Assembly: GCF_042647165.1 (NCBI RefSeq)
Contig: NZ_JBHRUV010000017.1
Strand: one strand, 5' to 3'
Length of the DNA stretch: 64,000 bases
Origin: Camelimonas abortus
Lineage (GTDB): Bacteria; Pseudomonadota; Alphaproteobacteria; Rhizobiales; Beijerinckiaceae
Position 1 is the stretch's first letter, and the number at the start of each line of letters is the position of its first letter. Below the pieces are notes generated by a model. That model was given only the letters and a program-made list of their open reading frames with translations. It was not told the origin of the DNA and did not search any database. A program made the position numbers and the translations under genes. Shown one piece after another: positions 33,582-44,643 of the stretch.

Positions 33582-34019
33582 GTGAGCAAGGCCCGCAATC
33601 CCATTGACCAGTACGTAGGCAGCCGGGTTCGCATGCGGCGAATGCTGGCCGGGATCAGCCAGGAGAAACTTGGCGAAGCGCTCGGCGTTACTTTCCAGCA
33701 GATCCAGAAATACGAAAAAGGCGCCAACCGCATCGGCGCCAGCCGGCTGCACCAGATCGCCCAGGTGCTGGGCGTTCCCGTGTCGTTTTTCTATGATGGC
33801 ATGACGGCCGCCCCGCAGACCGGCGAAGGCTTCGCCGAGGGCGTCACGTCAGACAACGTCAGCCAGTTTCTGGCCACCGCCGAGGGGCTGCACCTCAACC
33901 GGTGTTTCGTGCGCATCAGCGACGCGCGCATTCGCCGCAAGATCGTGGCCCTGGTTGAAACAATCGCCAACGCCCAGCCGCAGACGGGCGCGCCGGCGCA
34001 TGGACAGGAACGGTTCTGA
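33582..34019 (+). CDS. XRE-family helix-turn-helix regulator, PraR/PhrR-like
   Basis: A 145-residue protein with an N-terminal Cro/CI-type helix-turn-helix (about 13-66; RRMLAGISQEKLGEALGVTFQQIQKYEKG) and a conserved C-terminal region that includes FLATAEGLHLNRCFVRISD. The sequence and its place between lnt and metK match the PraR/PhrR group of rhizobia, which represses quorum-sensing and surface-attachment genes or responds to acid. The specific name is an inference. The start is GTG 33582 with GGAG 9 nt upstream. A promoter for metK seems to start directly after it. Confidence 0.8.
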   Translation: MSKARNPIDQYVGSRVRMRRMLAGISQEKLGEALGVTFQQIQKYEKGANRIGASRLHQIAQVLGVPVSFFYDGMTAAPQTGEGFAEGVTSDNVSQFLATAEGLHLNRCFVRISDARIRRKIVALVETIANAQPQTGAPAHGQERF

Positions 34020-34037
34020 TCCTTCCGTCTCTGGCCC

Positions 34038-34066
34038 TTGACGACGTGAAGACAGTAACCTACCCA
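34038..34066 (+). promoter_or_regulatory. Putative sigma-70 promoter for metK
   Basis: TTGACG (34038-34043), 17 nt, TACCCA (34061-34066), 32 nt before the metK GTG. The -35 is strong and the -10 weak. No SAM-responsive riboswitch is visible in the remaining leader. Confidence 0.4.
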
Positions 34067-34098
34067 AGCCTGCGTGCGAATTTCGTCTGGAGGCCCGG

Positions 34099-35274
34099 GT
34101 GTCGCGTCTGAACTACCTTTTCACAAGTGAATCCGTGTCCGAAGGTCATCCGGACAAGGTTTGTGACCGCATTTCCGATACCATCGTCGACGCCTTTCTG
34201 GCGGAGGCGCCGGAGGCTCGCGTGGCGTGCGAGACTCTCGCCACCACCAACCGCGTCGTCATCGCCGGCGAAACCCGTGGCCCGGCCACGCTGACCCACG
34301 AGTACCTCGCCCATCTCGCCCGCATGGCCATCCGCGACATCGGCTACGAGCAGGATGGCTTCCACTGGGAGAAGGCGCAGATCGACGTTCTGCTGCATGG
34401 CCAGTCCCAGGACATCGCCATGGGCGTGGACGCCCGCGACAACAAGGACGAGGGCGCCGGCGACCAGGGCATCATGTTCGGTTACGCCTGCCGGGAAACG
34501 CCGGAGCTGATGCCGGCCCCGATCTATTACGCCCACAAGATCCTGCAGCGCCTGTCGCAGGCCCGCCGCTCCGGTGAATCAGGCGTGCTTGGTCCGGACG
34601 CCAAGAGCCAGGTCACCGTCCGGTATGAGAACGGCAGGCCGGTGGGCGTCACCGAGATCGTCGTCTCGACCCAGCACATGGACGAGAGCCTCACCTCGCA
34701 CGACGTGCGGGCGATCATCGAGCCCTACGTCCGCGAGTCGCTTCCCGGGGGCTGGATCACCGACCAGACGATCTGGCACGTCAATCCCACCGGCAAGTTC
34801 GTCATCGGCGGTCCGGACGGCGACTGCGGCCTCACCGGCCGCAAGATCATCGTCGACACCTATGGCGGCGCGGCGCCCCACGGCGGCGGCGCCTTCTCCG
34901 GCAAGGATCCCACCAAGGTGGACCGTTCGGCCGCCTACGCCGCGCGTTACCTCGCCAAGAACGTGGTGGCGGCGGGTCTCGCGGATCGCTGCACCATCCA
35001 GCTCTCTTACGCCATCGGCGTGTCGCGGCCGCTGTCGCTGTACGTCGACCTGCACGGCACCGGGCAGGCGGATGAAGCCAGGCTGGAAAAAGTGCTGCTG
35101 GAGGTGATGGACCTGACGCCGCGCGGCATCCGCCAGCATCTGGCGCTTAACCGGCCGATTTACGCCCGCACCGCCGCTTATGGCCATTTCGGCCGCCCGC
35201 CGGAGGCGGACGGCGGCTTCTCCTGGGAAAAGACCGACCTCGCCGAGACCATCCGCGAGGCGGTCGCCGGCTGA
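34099..35274 (+). CDS. metK: S-adenosylmethionine synthase
   Basis: MetK makes SAM from methionine and ATP. The 391-residue protein has all three family signatures: SVSEGHPDKVCD at the ATP site, GAGDQGIMFGYA, and the Gly-rich GGGAFSGKDPTKVDRSAAY. GTG 34099 is supported by GGAGG with a 5-nt spacer and gives the usual N-terminus LNYLFTSESVSEGHPDK. It sits at the head of metK-trmB, as in many Hyphomicrobiales. Its product is the ligand of the SAM-II riboswitch in front of metZ in this window. Confidence 0.97.
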   Translation: MSRLNYLFTSESVSEGHPDKVCDRISDTIVDAFLAEAPEARVACETLATTNRVVIAGETRGPATLTHEYLAHLARMAIRDIGYEQDGFHWEKAQIDVLLHGQSQDIAMGVDARDNKDEGAGDQGIMFGYACRETPELMPAPIYYAHKILQRLSQARRSGESGVLGPDAKSQVTVRYENGRPVGVTEIVVSTQHMDESLTSHDVRAIIEPYVRESLPGGWITDQTIWHVNPTGKFVIGGPDGDCGLTGRKIIVDTYGGAAPHGGGAFSGKDPTKVDRSAAYAARYLAKNVVAAGLADRCTIQLSYAIGVSRPLSLYVDLHGTGQADEARLEKVLLEVMDLTPRGIRQHLALNRPIYARTAAYGHFGRPPEADGGFSWEKTDLAETIREAVAG

Positions 35275-35505
35275 CCAGAACGGGGCCATCCCTGAATCGC
35301 GACGCCGCCTCAGCCGGGGCGGCGTTTGCTTTCGGCGCAACGGCGCGCGGCGACGGCGCCCTCACGGGCCCCGCGCGAAGGCCCCGGGACGGCGGCCTCG
35401 ACAAGGGCGCGCGACGTTGCGTTCACCGCCTGGGTCCCTTCGCCCGGGCGCCTGCCCTGAACGGCGTTTCGTCCTGTTCAGGGAATGCTTCACTGCGGAT
35501 TTCAG

Positions 35506-36204
35506 ATGGCTACGGAACAGTATCGCTCCGGATCGTTTTACGGGCGCAGGAAGGGGCATCCGCTGCGCGGGCATCAGGCGCGCCTGATGGAAGAGACGCT
35601 GCCGCGCCTGCGCGTCGCGCCCGGCCCGGTGACCGACGTCAACAGCCTGTTCGCGGGCAAGGTCCGCGAGGTCTGGCTGGAAATCGGCTTTGGCGGCGGC
35701 GAGCACCTGCTGCACCAGATGCAGCGCAACCCGGAGGTTGGCTTCATCGGCTGCGAGCCGTTCATCAACGGCATGGCCAAGCTGCTGGCCGGCGATCCGG
35801 ATCCGTCCCGGCTGGCGCTCCATGACGCCGACGCGGCGGAACTGTTGCCGCGATTGCCCGCGGCGTCGATCAGCCGCGCCTTCATCCTGTACCCGGACCC
35901 GTGGCCGAAGCGCCGGCAACGCAAGCGGCGCATCATTTCCCCGGCGAACGTCGCCAGCCTGGCGCGCGCCCTGAAGCCGGGAGCCGAATTCCGCTTCGCC
36001 ACGGACATCGACGATTACGCCGCATGGACGCTGGCGCGCGTGCTCGCCTCCGGCTATTTCGACTGGCCGGCGGAGAAGGCCGACGACTGGCGCCTGCCCT
36101 GGCCCGACTGGCGCACGACCCGCTACGAGCAGAAGGCGTTCCGTGAAGGGCGCGCGCCCAGCTACCTGACCTTCATCCGCAACGCCGCGCCCGTGGCTGA
36201 ATGA
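35506..36204 (+). CDS. trmB: tRNA (guanine-N7-)-methyltransferase
   Basis: TrmB methylates G46 in the variable loop of tRNAs. The 232-residue protein has the FYGRRKGHPLR N-terminus, the SAM site WLEIGFGGGEHLL, and the TrmB motifs FILYPDPWPKRRQRKRR and TRYEQKAFREGR. ATG 35506 is preferred because it gives the family N-terminus and has GCGGA 6 nt upstream. ATG 35485, in frame, is only 1 nt from AGGG and adds seven residues. The gene follows metK by 231 nt and precedes the structured rimP leader. Confidence 0.93.
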   Translation: MATEQYRSGSFYGRRKGHPLRGHQARLMEETLPRLRVAPGPVTDVNSLFAGKVREVWLEIGFGGGEHLLHQMQRNPEVGFIGCEPFINGMAKLLAGDPDPSRLALHDADAAELLPRLPAASISRAFILYPDPWPKRRQRKRRIISPANVASLARALKPGAEFRFATDIDDYAAWTLARVLASGYFDWPAEKADDWRLPWPDWRTTRYEQKAFREGRAPSYLTFIRNAAPVAE

Positions 36205-36272
36205 GGAGCGGCCGGCGCGCTTGCAATGGCCTGCCGCCGGGTCTATCTATGGGTCATTCCATCATTCCAGAA

Positions 36273-36290
36273 CGGTCCGGAAACGGACCG
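36273..36290 (+). promoter_or_regulatory. GAAA-tetraloop hairpin in the trmB-rimP gap
   Basis: CGGTCCG (36273-36279) pairs perfectly with CGGACCG (36284-36290) around a GAAA tetraloop. It stands 6 nt before the terminator hairpin at 36297-36324, so the two form a tandem structured leader. Confidence 0.7.
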
Positions 36291-36296
36291 AACCGG

Positions 36297-36329
36297 AGAG
36301 TGGGCTCCAGCCGGGGTCCGCTCTTTTTT
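36297..36329 (+). terminator. Intrinsic terminator/attenuator before rimP
   Basis: A 12-bp stem with three G-T wobbles (36297-36308 with 36313-36324, loop AGCC) is followed by a T-run to 36329. It could end trmB transcription, but with the hairpin just upstream it also looks like an attenuator in the leader of the rimP-nusA-infB operon. Confidence 0.75.
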
Positions 36330-36399
36330 GTCTTAGCCGGAGCCTGCTGGCCCGCCCGACGGCGGGAGCAAACCTCCGGCGCAGGTGAGGTCGGGCGAC

Positions 36400-37041
36400 A
36401 TGACCGATGTTTCGGACAGGCGGGTCATCACGGAAACTGGCGTCGCGGCGCGCGTCGCTGCGATCGTCGAGCCGGTGATCGAGGACCTGGGTTACGTCCT
36501 CGTCCGCGTCAGGGTGACCGGTCTTAACGGCTGCACGGTCCAGATCATGGCCGAGCGTCCGGACGGCACGATGAGCGTCGACGACTGCGAGATCATCAGC
36601 CGCGCCGTTTCCCCGGCCCTGGACGTGGATGATCCGATCGACCGGGCCTATCACCTGGAGATCTCGTCGCCAGGCATCGACCGCCCCCTCGTGCGGGTGT
36701 CAGACTTCCAGCGCTGGGCGGATCATGAGGCGCGCATCGAGCTCAACGCCCTCGTCGCCGGGCGCCGCAAGTATCGCGGCGTGCTGCGGGGGTTGGACGA
36801 CGGTCACGTCCTGCTGGAGCGGCCGGACGCCCCGCCGGCGGAGGAGCGTCTGGCGCGCCTGCCGCTGGCGGACATCCAGGAAGCCCGTCTCGTGCTGACC
36901 GACGCGGTGATTGAAGAAGCGCTGCGTCGCGACCGGGCCGCGCGGATGGCGCGCGGCGAAAGCGATGACGGGGACCTGGCGGATGAGGACGCGCCGGTTC
37001 CGCCGGAGGACCGGCCGCCGCCCCGCCGGCGGCGGCACTGA
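36400..37041 (+). CDS. rimP: Ribosome maturation factor RimP
   Basis: RimP assists assembly of the 30S subunit. The 213-residue protein has the N-terminal alpha/beta domain (VIEDLGYVLVRVRV, then DCEIISRAVSPALDVDDPI, then YHLEISSPGIDRPL) and the C-terminal SH3-like domain. An additional acidic then Arg-rich tail (about 185-213) makes it longer than the E. coli protein, as is usual in alphaproteobacteria. ATG 36400 is preferred over GTG 36385 because GAGG is well placed before it. It leads the rimP-nusA-ylxR-infB-rbfA-truB operon. Confidence 0.93.
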   Translation: MTDVSDRRVITETGVAARVAAIVEPVIEDLGYVLVRVRVTGLNGCTVQIMAERPDGTMSVDDCEIISRAVSPALDVDDPIDRAYHLEISSPGIDRPLVRVSDFQRWADHEARIELNALVAGRRKYRGVLRGLDDGHVLLERPDAPPAEERLARLPLADIQEARLVLTDAVIEEALRRDRAARMARGESDDGDLADEDAPVPPEDRPPPRRRRH

Positions 37042-37224
37042 CGCCATTTTCCTGCCGGAGGCTGACCCGTTCAGACCGCCGCGGGAGCTGGACGCGACGC
37101 GGTTTCCGCCGCGGCGCTTCACCTGCAAACCTGGCGCGGGCCAGAGATGGCCGCCCGAAAGATGTCAAACCTGCCAGCGCTTCCGCCCCTGGCTGTCGTG
37201 ACAACGGTTCAAAAGGAGAGGCTC

Positions 37225-38835
37225 ATGGCCATCAGCGCCAACAGGCTTGAACTGCTGCAGATCGCAGATGCAGTGGCCCGCGAGAAGGCGATCGACCGGC
37301 AGATCGTGCTCGCCGCCATGGAGGACGCGATCCAGAAGGCGGCGCGCTCCCGTTATGGCAGCGAGACCGAGATCCGGGCGGAGATCAATCCGAAGACGGG
37401 CGAAATCCGCCTCTCCCGCCTGCTGCTGGTCACCGACCAGGTGGAGAACGACGCCATCCATATCTCCCTGCCGGACGCGCAGAAGCGCAATCCGGCGGCG
37501 CAGATCGGCGACTACATCGCCGAAACGCTCCCGCCCTTTGATTTCGGCCGCATCGCCGCCCAGTCCGCCAAACAGGTGATCGTGCAGAAAGTGCGTGAGG
37601 CCGAGCGCGACCGCCAGTACGAGGAGTTCAAGGACCGCATTGGCGAAATCGTCAACGGCCTCGTCAAGCGCGTCGAATACGGCAATGTGGTCGTCGATCT
37701 CGGCCGCACGGAAGGCATCATCCGCCGCGACGAGCTGATTCCGCGCGAAACCTTCCGCCCCGGCGACCGCGTGCGCGCCTATGTGTACGACGTCCGCCGC
37801 GAAACCCGCGGCCCGCAGATCTTCCTGTCGCGCACCCATCCGCAGTTCATGGCGAAGCTGTTCGCCGCCGAGGTTCCGGAGATTTACGACGGCATCGTCG
37901 AGATCAAGGCCGTGGCCCGCGATCCGGGCTCGCGCGCCAAGATCGCCGTCACCTCGCGCGACAGCTCGATCGACCCTGTCGGCGCCTGCGTCGGCATGCG
38001 CGGCTCGCGCGTCCAGGCGGTCGTCGCCGAGCTCCAGGGCGAGAAGATCGACATCATTCCGTGGTCCCTGGACAACGCCACCTTCATCGTCAACGCCCTG
38101 CAGCCGGCCGAGGTGGTCAAGGTCGTGCTGGACGAGGAGAGCGAGCGCATCGAGGTGGTGGTGCCGGACGACCAGCTGTCGCTGGCCATCGGCCGCCGCG
38201 GCCAGAACGTCCGCCTCGCCTCGCAGCTGACCGGCTGGGACATCGACATCATGACCGAGGCGGAGGAGTCCGAGCGCCGGCAGAAGGAGTTCACCGAGCG
38301 CACCGCCCTGTTCATGGAAGCGCTGGACGTCGACGAAGTGGTCGGCCAGCTGCTGGCGTCCGAGGGCTTCAGCTCGGTTGAGGAGCTGGCGGTCGTCGAT
38401 CTCAGCGAACTGTCGTCCATCGAGGGCTTCGACGAAGACACCGCCCAGGAGATCCAGACCCGCGCCCAGGAATATCTCGACCGGCTGGAGCAGGAGCGCG
38501 ACCAGCGTCGCATCGAGCTCGGCGTCTCGGACGAGCTGCGCGAGATCGACGGCGTCACCACCGCCATGCTGGTGGCGTTCGGCGAAAACGGCATCCTGAC
38601 GGTGGAGGATCTGGCCGGAGCGATTCCGGACGACCTGTGCGGCTGGGCCGAGCGCAAGGACGGCGAGGTGATCCGCCACAAGGGCGCGCTCGACGGGCTC
38701 GACGTCTCGCGGGTGGAGGCGGAGAACATGATCATGGCCGCGCGCGTGCGCGCCGGCTGGATCGAGCCCGAGCCGGAAGAGGACGAGCCGGCTGACGGCG
38801 AAGGCGCGGACGAAACCGCCCCGGACGCCGGCTGA
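37225..38835 (+). CDS. nusA: Transcription termination/antitermination protein NusA
   Basis: NusA binds RNA polymerase and nascent RNA and modulates pausing, termination and antitermination. The 536-residue protein has the N-terminal polymerase-binding domain, an S1 domain (about 135-200; GNVVVDLGRTEGIIRRDELIP), two KH domains (about 230-345; including GACVGMRGSRVQAVVAEL and SLAIGRRGQNVRLAS) and two C-terminal helix-hairpin-helix repeats of the acidic type. ATG 37225 has AAAAGGAGAGG just upstream. Only 183 nt separate it from rimP. NusA is known to regulate its own operon in other bacteria, which is of interest given the leader hairpins. Confidence 0.97.
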   Translation: MAISANRLELLQIADAVAREKAIDRQIVLAAMEDAIQKAARSRYGSETEIRAEINPKTGEIRLSRLLLVTDQVENDAIHISLPDAQKRNPAAQIGDYIAETLPPFDFGRIAAQSAKQVIVQKVREAERDRQYEEFKDRIGEIVNGLVKRVEYGNVVVDLGRTEGIIRRDELIPRETFRPGDRVRAYVYDVRRETRGPQIFLSRTHPQFMAKLFAAEVPEIYDGIVEIKAVARDPGSRAKIAVTSRDSSIDPVGACVGMRGSRVQAVVAELQGEKIDIIPWSLDNATFIVNALQPAEVVKVVLDEESERIEVVVPDDQLSLAIGRRGQNVRLASQLTGWDIDIMTEAEESERRQKEFTERTALFMEALDVDEVVGQLLASEGFSSVEELAVVDLSELSSIEGFDEDTAQEIQTRAQEYLDRLEQERDQRRIELGVSDELREIDGVTTAMLVAFGENGILTVEDLAGAIPDDLCGWAERKDGEVIRHKGALDGLDVSRVEAENMIMAARVRAGWIEPEPEEDEPADGEGADETAPDAG

Positions 38836-38938
38836 TCCGCGGCGCGTTCCGGCGGAGCCGGGCCGGGCCCGGATCCGCCGTCCCGGCGCATCCCGGGGCG
38901 CGGCGCGCCCCGCAACGACCTGATCTGGACGGATAGGC

Positions 38939-39607
38939 GTGGCGAAACGACCGGAAGACGACGAACAGGGCCCGCTTCGACTGTGCGTGGTGACGCGCGA
39001 GTCGGCGCCGCCGGAGCAGATGCTGCGCTTCGTGGCGGGGCCGGACGGCCAGATCGTGCCCGACATCCGGCGGAAACTGCCGGGTCGCGGCGTGTGGGTC
39101 CGGCTTTCCGCCGCACATGTGCGTGAAGCGGCCCGGCGTAACGCGTTCGCCCGCGCGCTCAGGCGAAAAATTGCGGTTTCCCCGGACATCGCCGACCAGG
39201 TGGAGGCTTTGCTGCGAAAAGACACATTGCAGGCGCTTTCATTCGCCAATAAGGCAGGTGAAGCGGTTACGGGCTTCCTCAAGGTTGAAAACGCGGTGCG
39301 CGGGGGACGCGCGGCCGTGGTGCTTCACGCCAGCGAAGCGGCTCCGGACGGCGTCCGGAAAATCGCCCAGGCGATTTATCGCCGCCAGATGACCGGCGGA
39401 CCGGCGATTCAGGTCGTCGATGCGTTTGACTCGCGTGATTTGGGTTTGGCATTAGGGGGGGAACATGTGATACATGCTGCCCTGGAGGCTGGCCCGGCCA
39501 CTGCAGGTTTTCTGAAGCGCTGGGCCAGGCTGGACGCGTATCGGGGATCGCCGGCGCAGGACGCGTCCGCCCCCGACGACCAGCCGGGCGAAACCGCGCC
39601 CGATTGA
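38939..39607 (+). CDS. YlxR-type RNA-binding protein fused to an L7Ae-like domain
   Basis: A 222-residue protein. The N-terminal half is the YlxR (DUF448) domain: LRLCVVTRES, MLRFVAGPDGQIVPD and KLPGRGVWV. The C-terminal half is an L7Ae/L30e-like RNA-binding domain (about 95-190), with KAGEAVTGFLKVENAVRGGRAAVVLHASEA. This two-domain form between nusA and infB is common in alphaproteobacteria. Its role is presumably in RNA binding during transcription or translation. GTG 38939 is the only reasonable start. The final 30 residues are acidic and unstructured. Confidence 0.87.
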   Translation: MAKRPEDDEQGPLRLCVVTRESAPPEQMLRFVAGPDGQIVPDIRRKLPGRGVWVRLSAAHVREAARRNAFARALRRKIAVSPDIADQVEALLRKDTLQALSFANKAGEAVTGFLKVENAVRGGRAAVVLHASEAAPDGVRKIAQAIYRRQMTGGPAIQVVDAFDSRDLGLALGGEHVIHAALEAGPATAGFLKRWARLDAYRGSPAQDASAPDDQPGETAPD

Positions 39608-39833
39608 TTGCAGCGTGATCCCCCCATCCCGCGCCAGGGCCTTGCGCCCGGGAGCACGGAGACCTTCCCGCCGGCGCCGGCCATCGCCGGCTTGAAGCGG
39701 ATTTTCAGAAACTGTCGGTCGGTTCATGCTGAACCTGATGTCCGGCAGATTGACAGGCGCATGGAAGAACGCCATGCACCTGCACGAACCATATGCGGAC
39801 CAGGCGATCCGGCGTACGAGCGGCAGGAACGGA

Positions 39834-42557
<2,724 letters not shown>

Positions 42558-42739
42558 CCCTTGTGAGACCTAACATGGCGGCGGCGCGCTCCGGCGCGCC
42601 GCGCGCCGTTTTGAACGGACCGGTTCGCGCGTCCGGCAGGCTCCGGAGCGGGACGCAACAGCCTGCGACAGCCTGCGGCGCGCCGGACGTTCGCGCGCGG
42701 AGCCGCAGGCGCCGCGCCTATCCGGGAACATGATCCGAC

Positions 42740-43159
42740 ATGGCCAGACGCGCCGCCCCAACTGCCTCCGGTCCCTCGCAACGCCAGCTTCGCGTCGGCG
42801 AGCTGGTCCGCCATGCGCTCGCCGAGGTGCTCGCCCGCGGCGACATCCAGGACACGGCCCTCTCCGGCGGACTCATCACCGTGCCGGAAGTGCGCATGAC
42901 GCCGGACCTGCGCCTTGCCACCTGTTACGTGATGCCGCTTGGCGGCCGTGACGAGAAGCCGGTGCTGGCGGCGCTGGAGCGCAACAGGAAGTTCCTCCGG
43001 CAGGAAGTGGCCCGCCGGATCAATCTCAAATTCGCTCCGGACCTGCGTTTCCGGCGCGACGAAACCTTTGACGAAGCGGCCCGCATCGAAAAGCTGATGA
43101 AGTCCGAGAAGGTGCAGGCCGACCTCCAGCGTCCGGCCGGAACCGGCCCGGACGACTGA
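42740..43159 (+). CDS. rbfA: 30S ribosome-binding factor RbfA
   Basis: RbfA is a cold-shock-related 30S assembly factor with a KH-type fold. The 139-residue protein includes SQRQLRVGELVRHALAEVLARG, LITVPEVRMTPDLRLATCYV and LKFAPDLRFRRDETFDEAARIEKLM, which are the family landmarks. It lies 182 nt after infB and 69 nt before truB, and is part of the nusA operon. Confidence 0.94.
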   Translation: MARRAAPTASGPSQRQLRVGELVRHALAEVLARGDIQDTALSGGLITVPEVRMTPDLRLATCYVMPLGGRDEKPVLAALERNRKFLRQEVARRINLKFAPDLRFRRDETFDEAARIEKLMKSEKVQADLQRPAGTGPDD

Positions 43160-43228
43160 CCGGACCGCCTTCTTTCGCCGGCATGTCGCGACGGCTTCCC
43201 GCCGCGCGGCGCTCCAGATGGAAAGCTG

Positions 43229-44191
43229 ATGACTGAAGAACCAGAAAGCAGGATCGTGGCTTCCGTGGCGCCGCGTCCAAGGAAACGGGACGTCAACGGC
43301 TGGGTGATCCTGGACAAGCCGGTGGGCATGACCTCGACGCACGCGGTGGCGGTGGTGAAGCGCCTGTTCCGCGCGCGCAAGGCTGGCCACGCCGGCACGC
43401 TCGATCCGCTCGCCTCCGGCGTGCTGCCCATCGCCCTCGGCGAGGCCACCAAGACGGTTCCCTATGTTATGGACGGCCGCAAGGCCTACGCCTTCACCGT
43501 CAAATGGGGCGAGGAAACCAATACCGATGACGGCGAGGGACACGTGACCGCCAGCTCGCCGGCCCGTCCCGGCGATGACGAGATCGTGGCGCTGCTGCCC
43601 CGGTTCACCGGATCCATCCTGCAGGTTCCGCCGAAGTTCTCCGCCATCAAGATCGACGGCGAGCGCGCCTATGACCGCGCCCGCGACGGCGAGGACGTGG
43701 AGCTGCAGCCCCGGGTCGTCACCATCGACGAACTGCGTCTGGTGCGGACCACGGAAGACCACGCCCTGTTCGAGGCGGAATGCGGCAAGGGCACCTATGT
43801 GCGCGCCATCGCCCGCGACCTCGGACGCGATCTTGGCTGCTATGGCCACGTCGCCGCCCTGCGCCGCACCATGGTCGGCCCCTTCGGGCTCGAGCATGCG
43901 GTGACGCTCCAGCAGCTCGAGGAAGCGGCCGCGGCGGCCGCCGACGGCCTGCCGGACGCCGCCCTGCAGCCGGTGGCGTCGGCCCTGCGCGAGCTGCCCG
44001 CCATCGCCGTCAACCGCTCGGACGCTGCGCGGCTGGCGCGCGGCCAGAGCGTGCTGCTGCGCGGCCACGACATTCCCCCGGCCGGCGAAACCGTCGCGGT
44101 GTTCTGCACCGGCCGGCTGGTGGCCCTGGCGGACGTTGAGGCGGGCGAACTGCACCCCCGGCGGATCTTCAATCCCGGTCAGGGGCGCTGA
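43229..44191 (+). CDS. truB: tRNA pseudouridine(55) synthase TruB
   Basis: TruB makes pseudouridine at position 55 in the T-loop of nearly all tRNAs. The 320-residue protein has the KPVGMTSTHAV motif and the catalytic Asp59 in GHAGTLDPLASGVLP. It also has KFSAIKIDGERAYDRARDG and the GTYVRAIARDLG segment, then a C-terminal PUA-like domain. ATG 43229 follows GGAAAG. Confidence 0.95.
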   Translation: MTEEPESRIVASVAPRPRKRDVNGWVILDKPVGMTSTHAVAVVKRLFRARKAGHAGTLDPLASGVLPIALGEATKTVPYVMDGRKAYAFTVKWGEETNTDDGEGHVTASSPARPGDDEIVALLPRFTGSILQVPPKFSAIKIDGERAYDRARDGEDVELQPRVVTIDELRLVRTTEDHALFEAECGKGTYVRAIARDLGRDLGCYGHVAALRRTMVGPFGLEHAVTLQQLEEAAAAAADGLPDAALQPVASALRELPAIAVNRSDAARLARGQSVLLRGHDIPPAGETVAVFCTGRLVALADVEAGELHPRRIFNPGQGR

Positions 44192-44330
44192 CCCCGCCCT
44201 GCCGGTCCGGCGCCTTCCCTCCATGGGACTATAGCCAAGACGGCCGCTTTCGTGCATAAGCGCTCCAGTGCGAGGCATACGGCGCGCCTGGCGGCGTCGC
44301 CGCGCTTCGTGTTTTCCGACCCTGCTGGAC

Positions 44331-44378
44331 GACATCCCGGCAGGGCCATCTCCAGCTGAAAGGGGACATCCCGATGTC
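44331..44378 (+). promoter_or_regulatory. Putative rpsO (S15) mRNA leader able to mask the start codon
   Basis: GACATCCCG occurs at 44331-44339 and again at 44365-44373, immediately before the rpsO ATG at 44374. GATGTC (44373-44378), which contains the start codon, is the reverse complement of the GACATC in both copies, so the upstream copy could pair across the start codon. S15 autoregulatory leaders are known in alphaproteobacteria; this assignment is an inference. Confidence 0.45.
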
Positions 44379-44643
44379 GATTACTCCCGAGCGCAAGCAG
44401 CAGCTCATCAAGGAATACGCCACGTCGCCGGGCGACAGCGGTTCTCCGGAAGTGCAGATCGCGATCCTCACGGAGCGCATCATCAATCTGACGGAGCACT
44501 TCAAGACCCACGCGAAGGACAACCACTCCCGTCGTGGCCTGCTCAAGATGGTTTCGCAGCGTCGCAAGCTGCTTGACTATCTGAAGGGCAAGGATGAGGC
44601 TCGCTACCGGTCGCTGATCGAGCGTCTGGGCATCCGTCGCTAA
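44374..44643 (+). CDS. rpsO: 30S ribosomal protein S15
   Basis: The 89-residue protein has the invariant S15 sequence: ERKQQLIKEYATSPGDSGSPEVQIA, then ITEHFKTH-type helix, HSRRGLLKMVSQRRKLLDYLK and YRSLIERLGIRR. It binds the 16S rRNA central domain. The ATG has AGGGGA upstream. It lies 182 nt after truB and 425 nt before pnp, the classical rpsO-pnp pairing. A 12-bp hairpin follows the stop codon. Confidence 0.98.
   Translation: MSITPERKQQLIKEYATSPGDSGSPEVQIAILTERIINLTEHFKTHAKDNHSRRGLLKMVSQRRKLLDYLKGKDEARYRSLIERLGIRR

Noticed and set aside
34020..34098. A SAM-responsive riboswitch upstream of metK
   Set aside because: The 79-nt gap lacks the conserved blocks of SAM-I, SAM-II or SAH elements; only a promoter is plausible.
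37165..39282. 705-codon open frame on the minus strand across nusA and ylxR
   Set aside because: It spans two genuine genes and the gap between them in antisense, with Ser/Arg/Asp-rich shadow composition.
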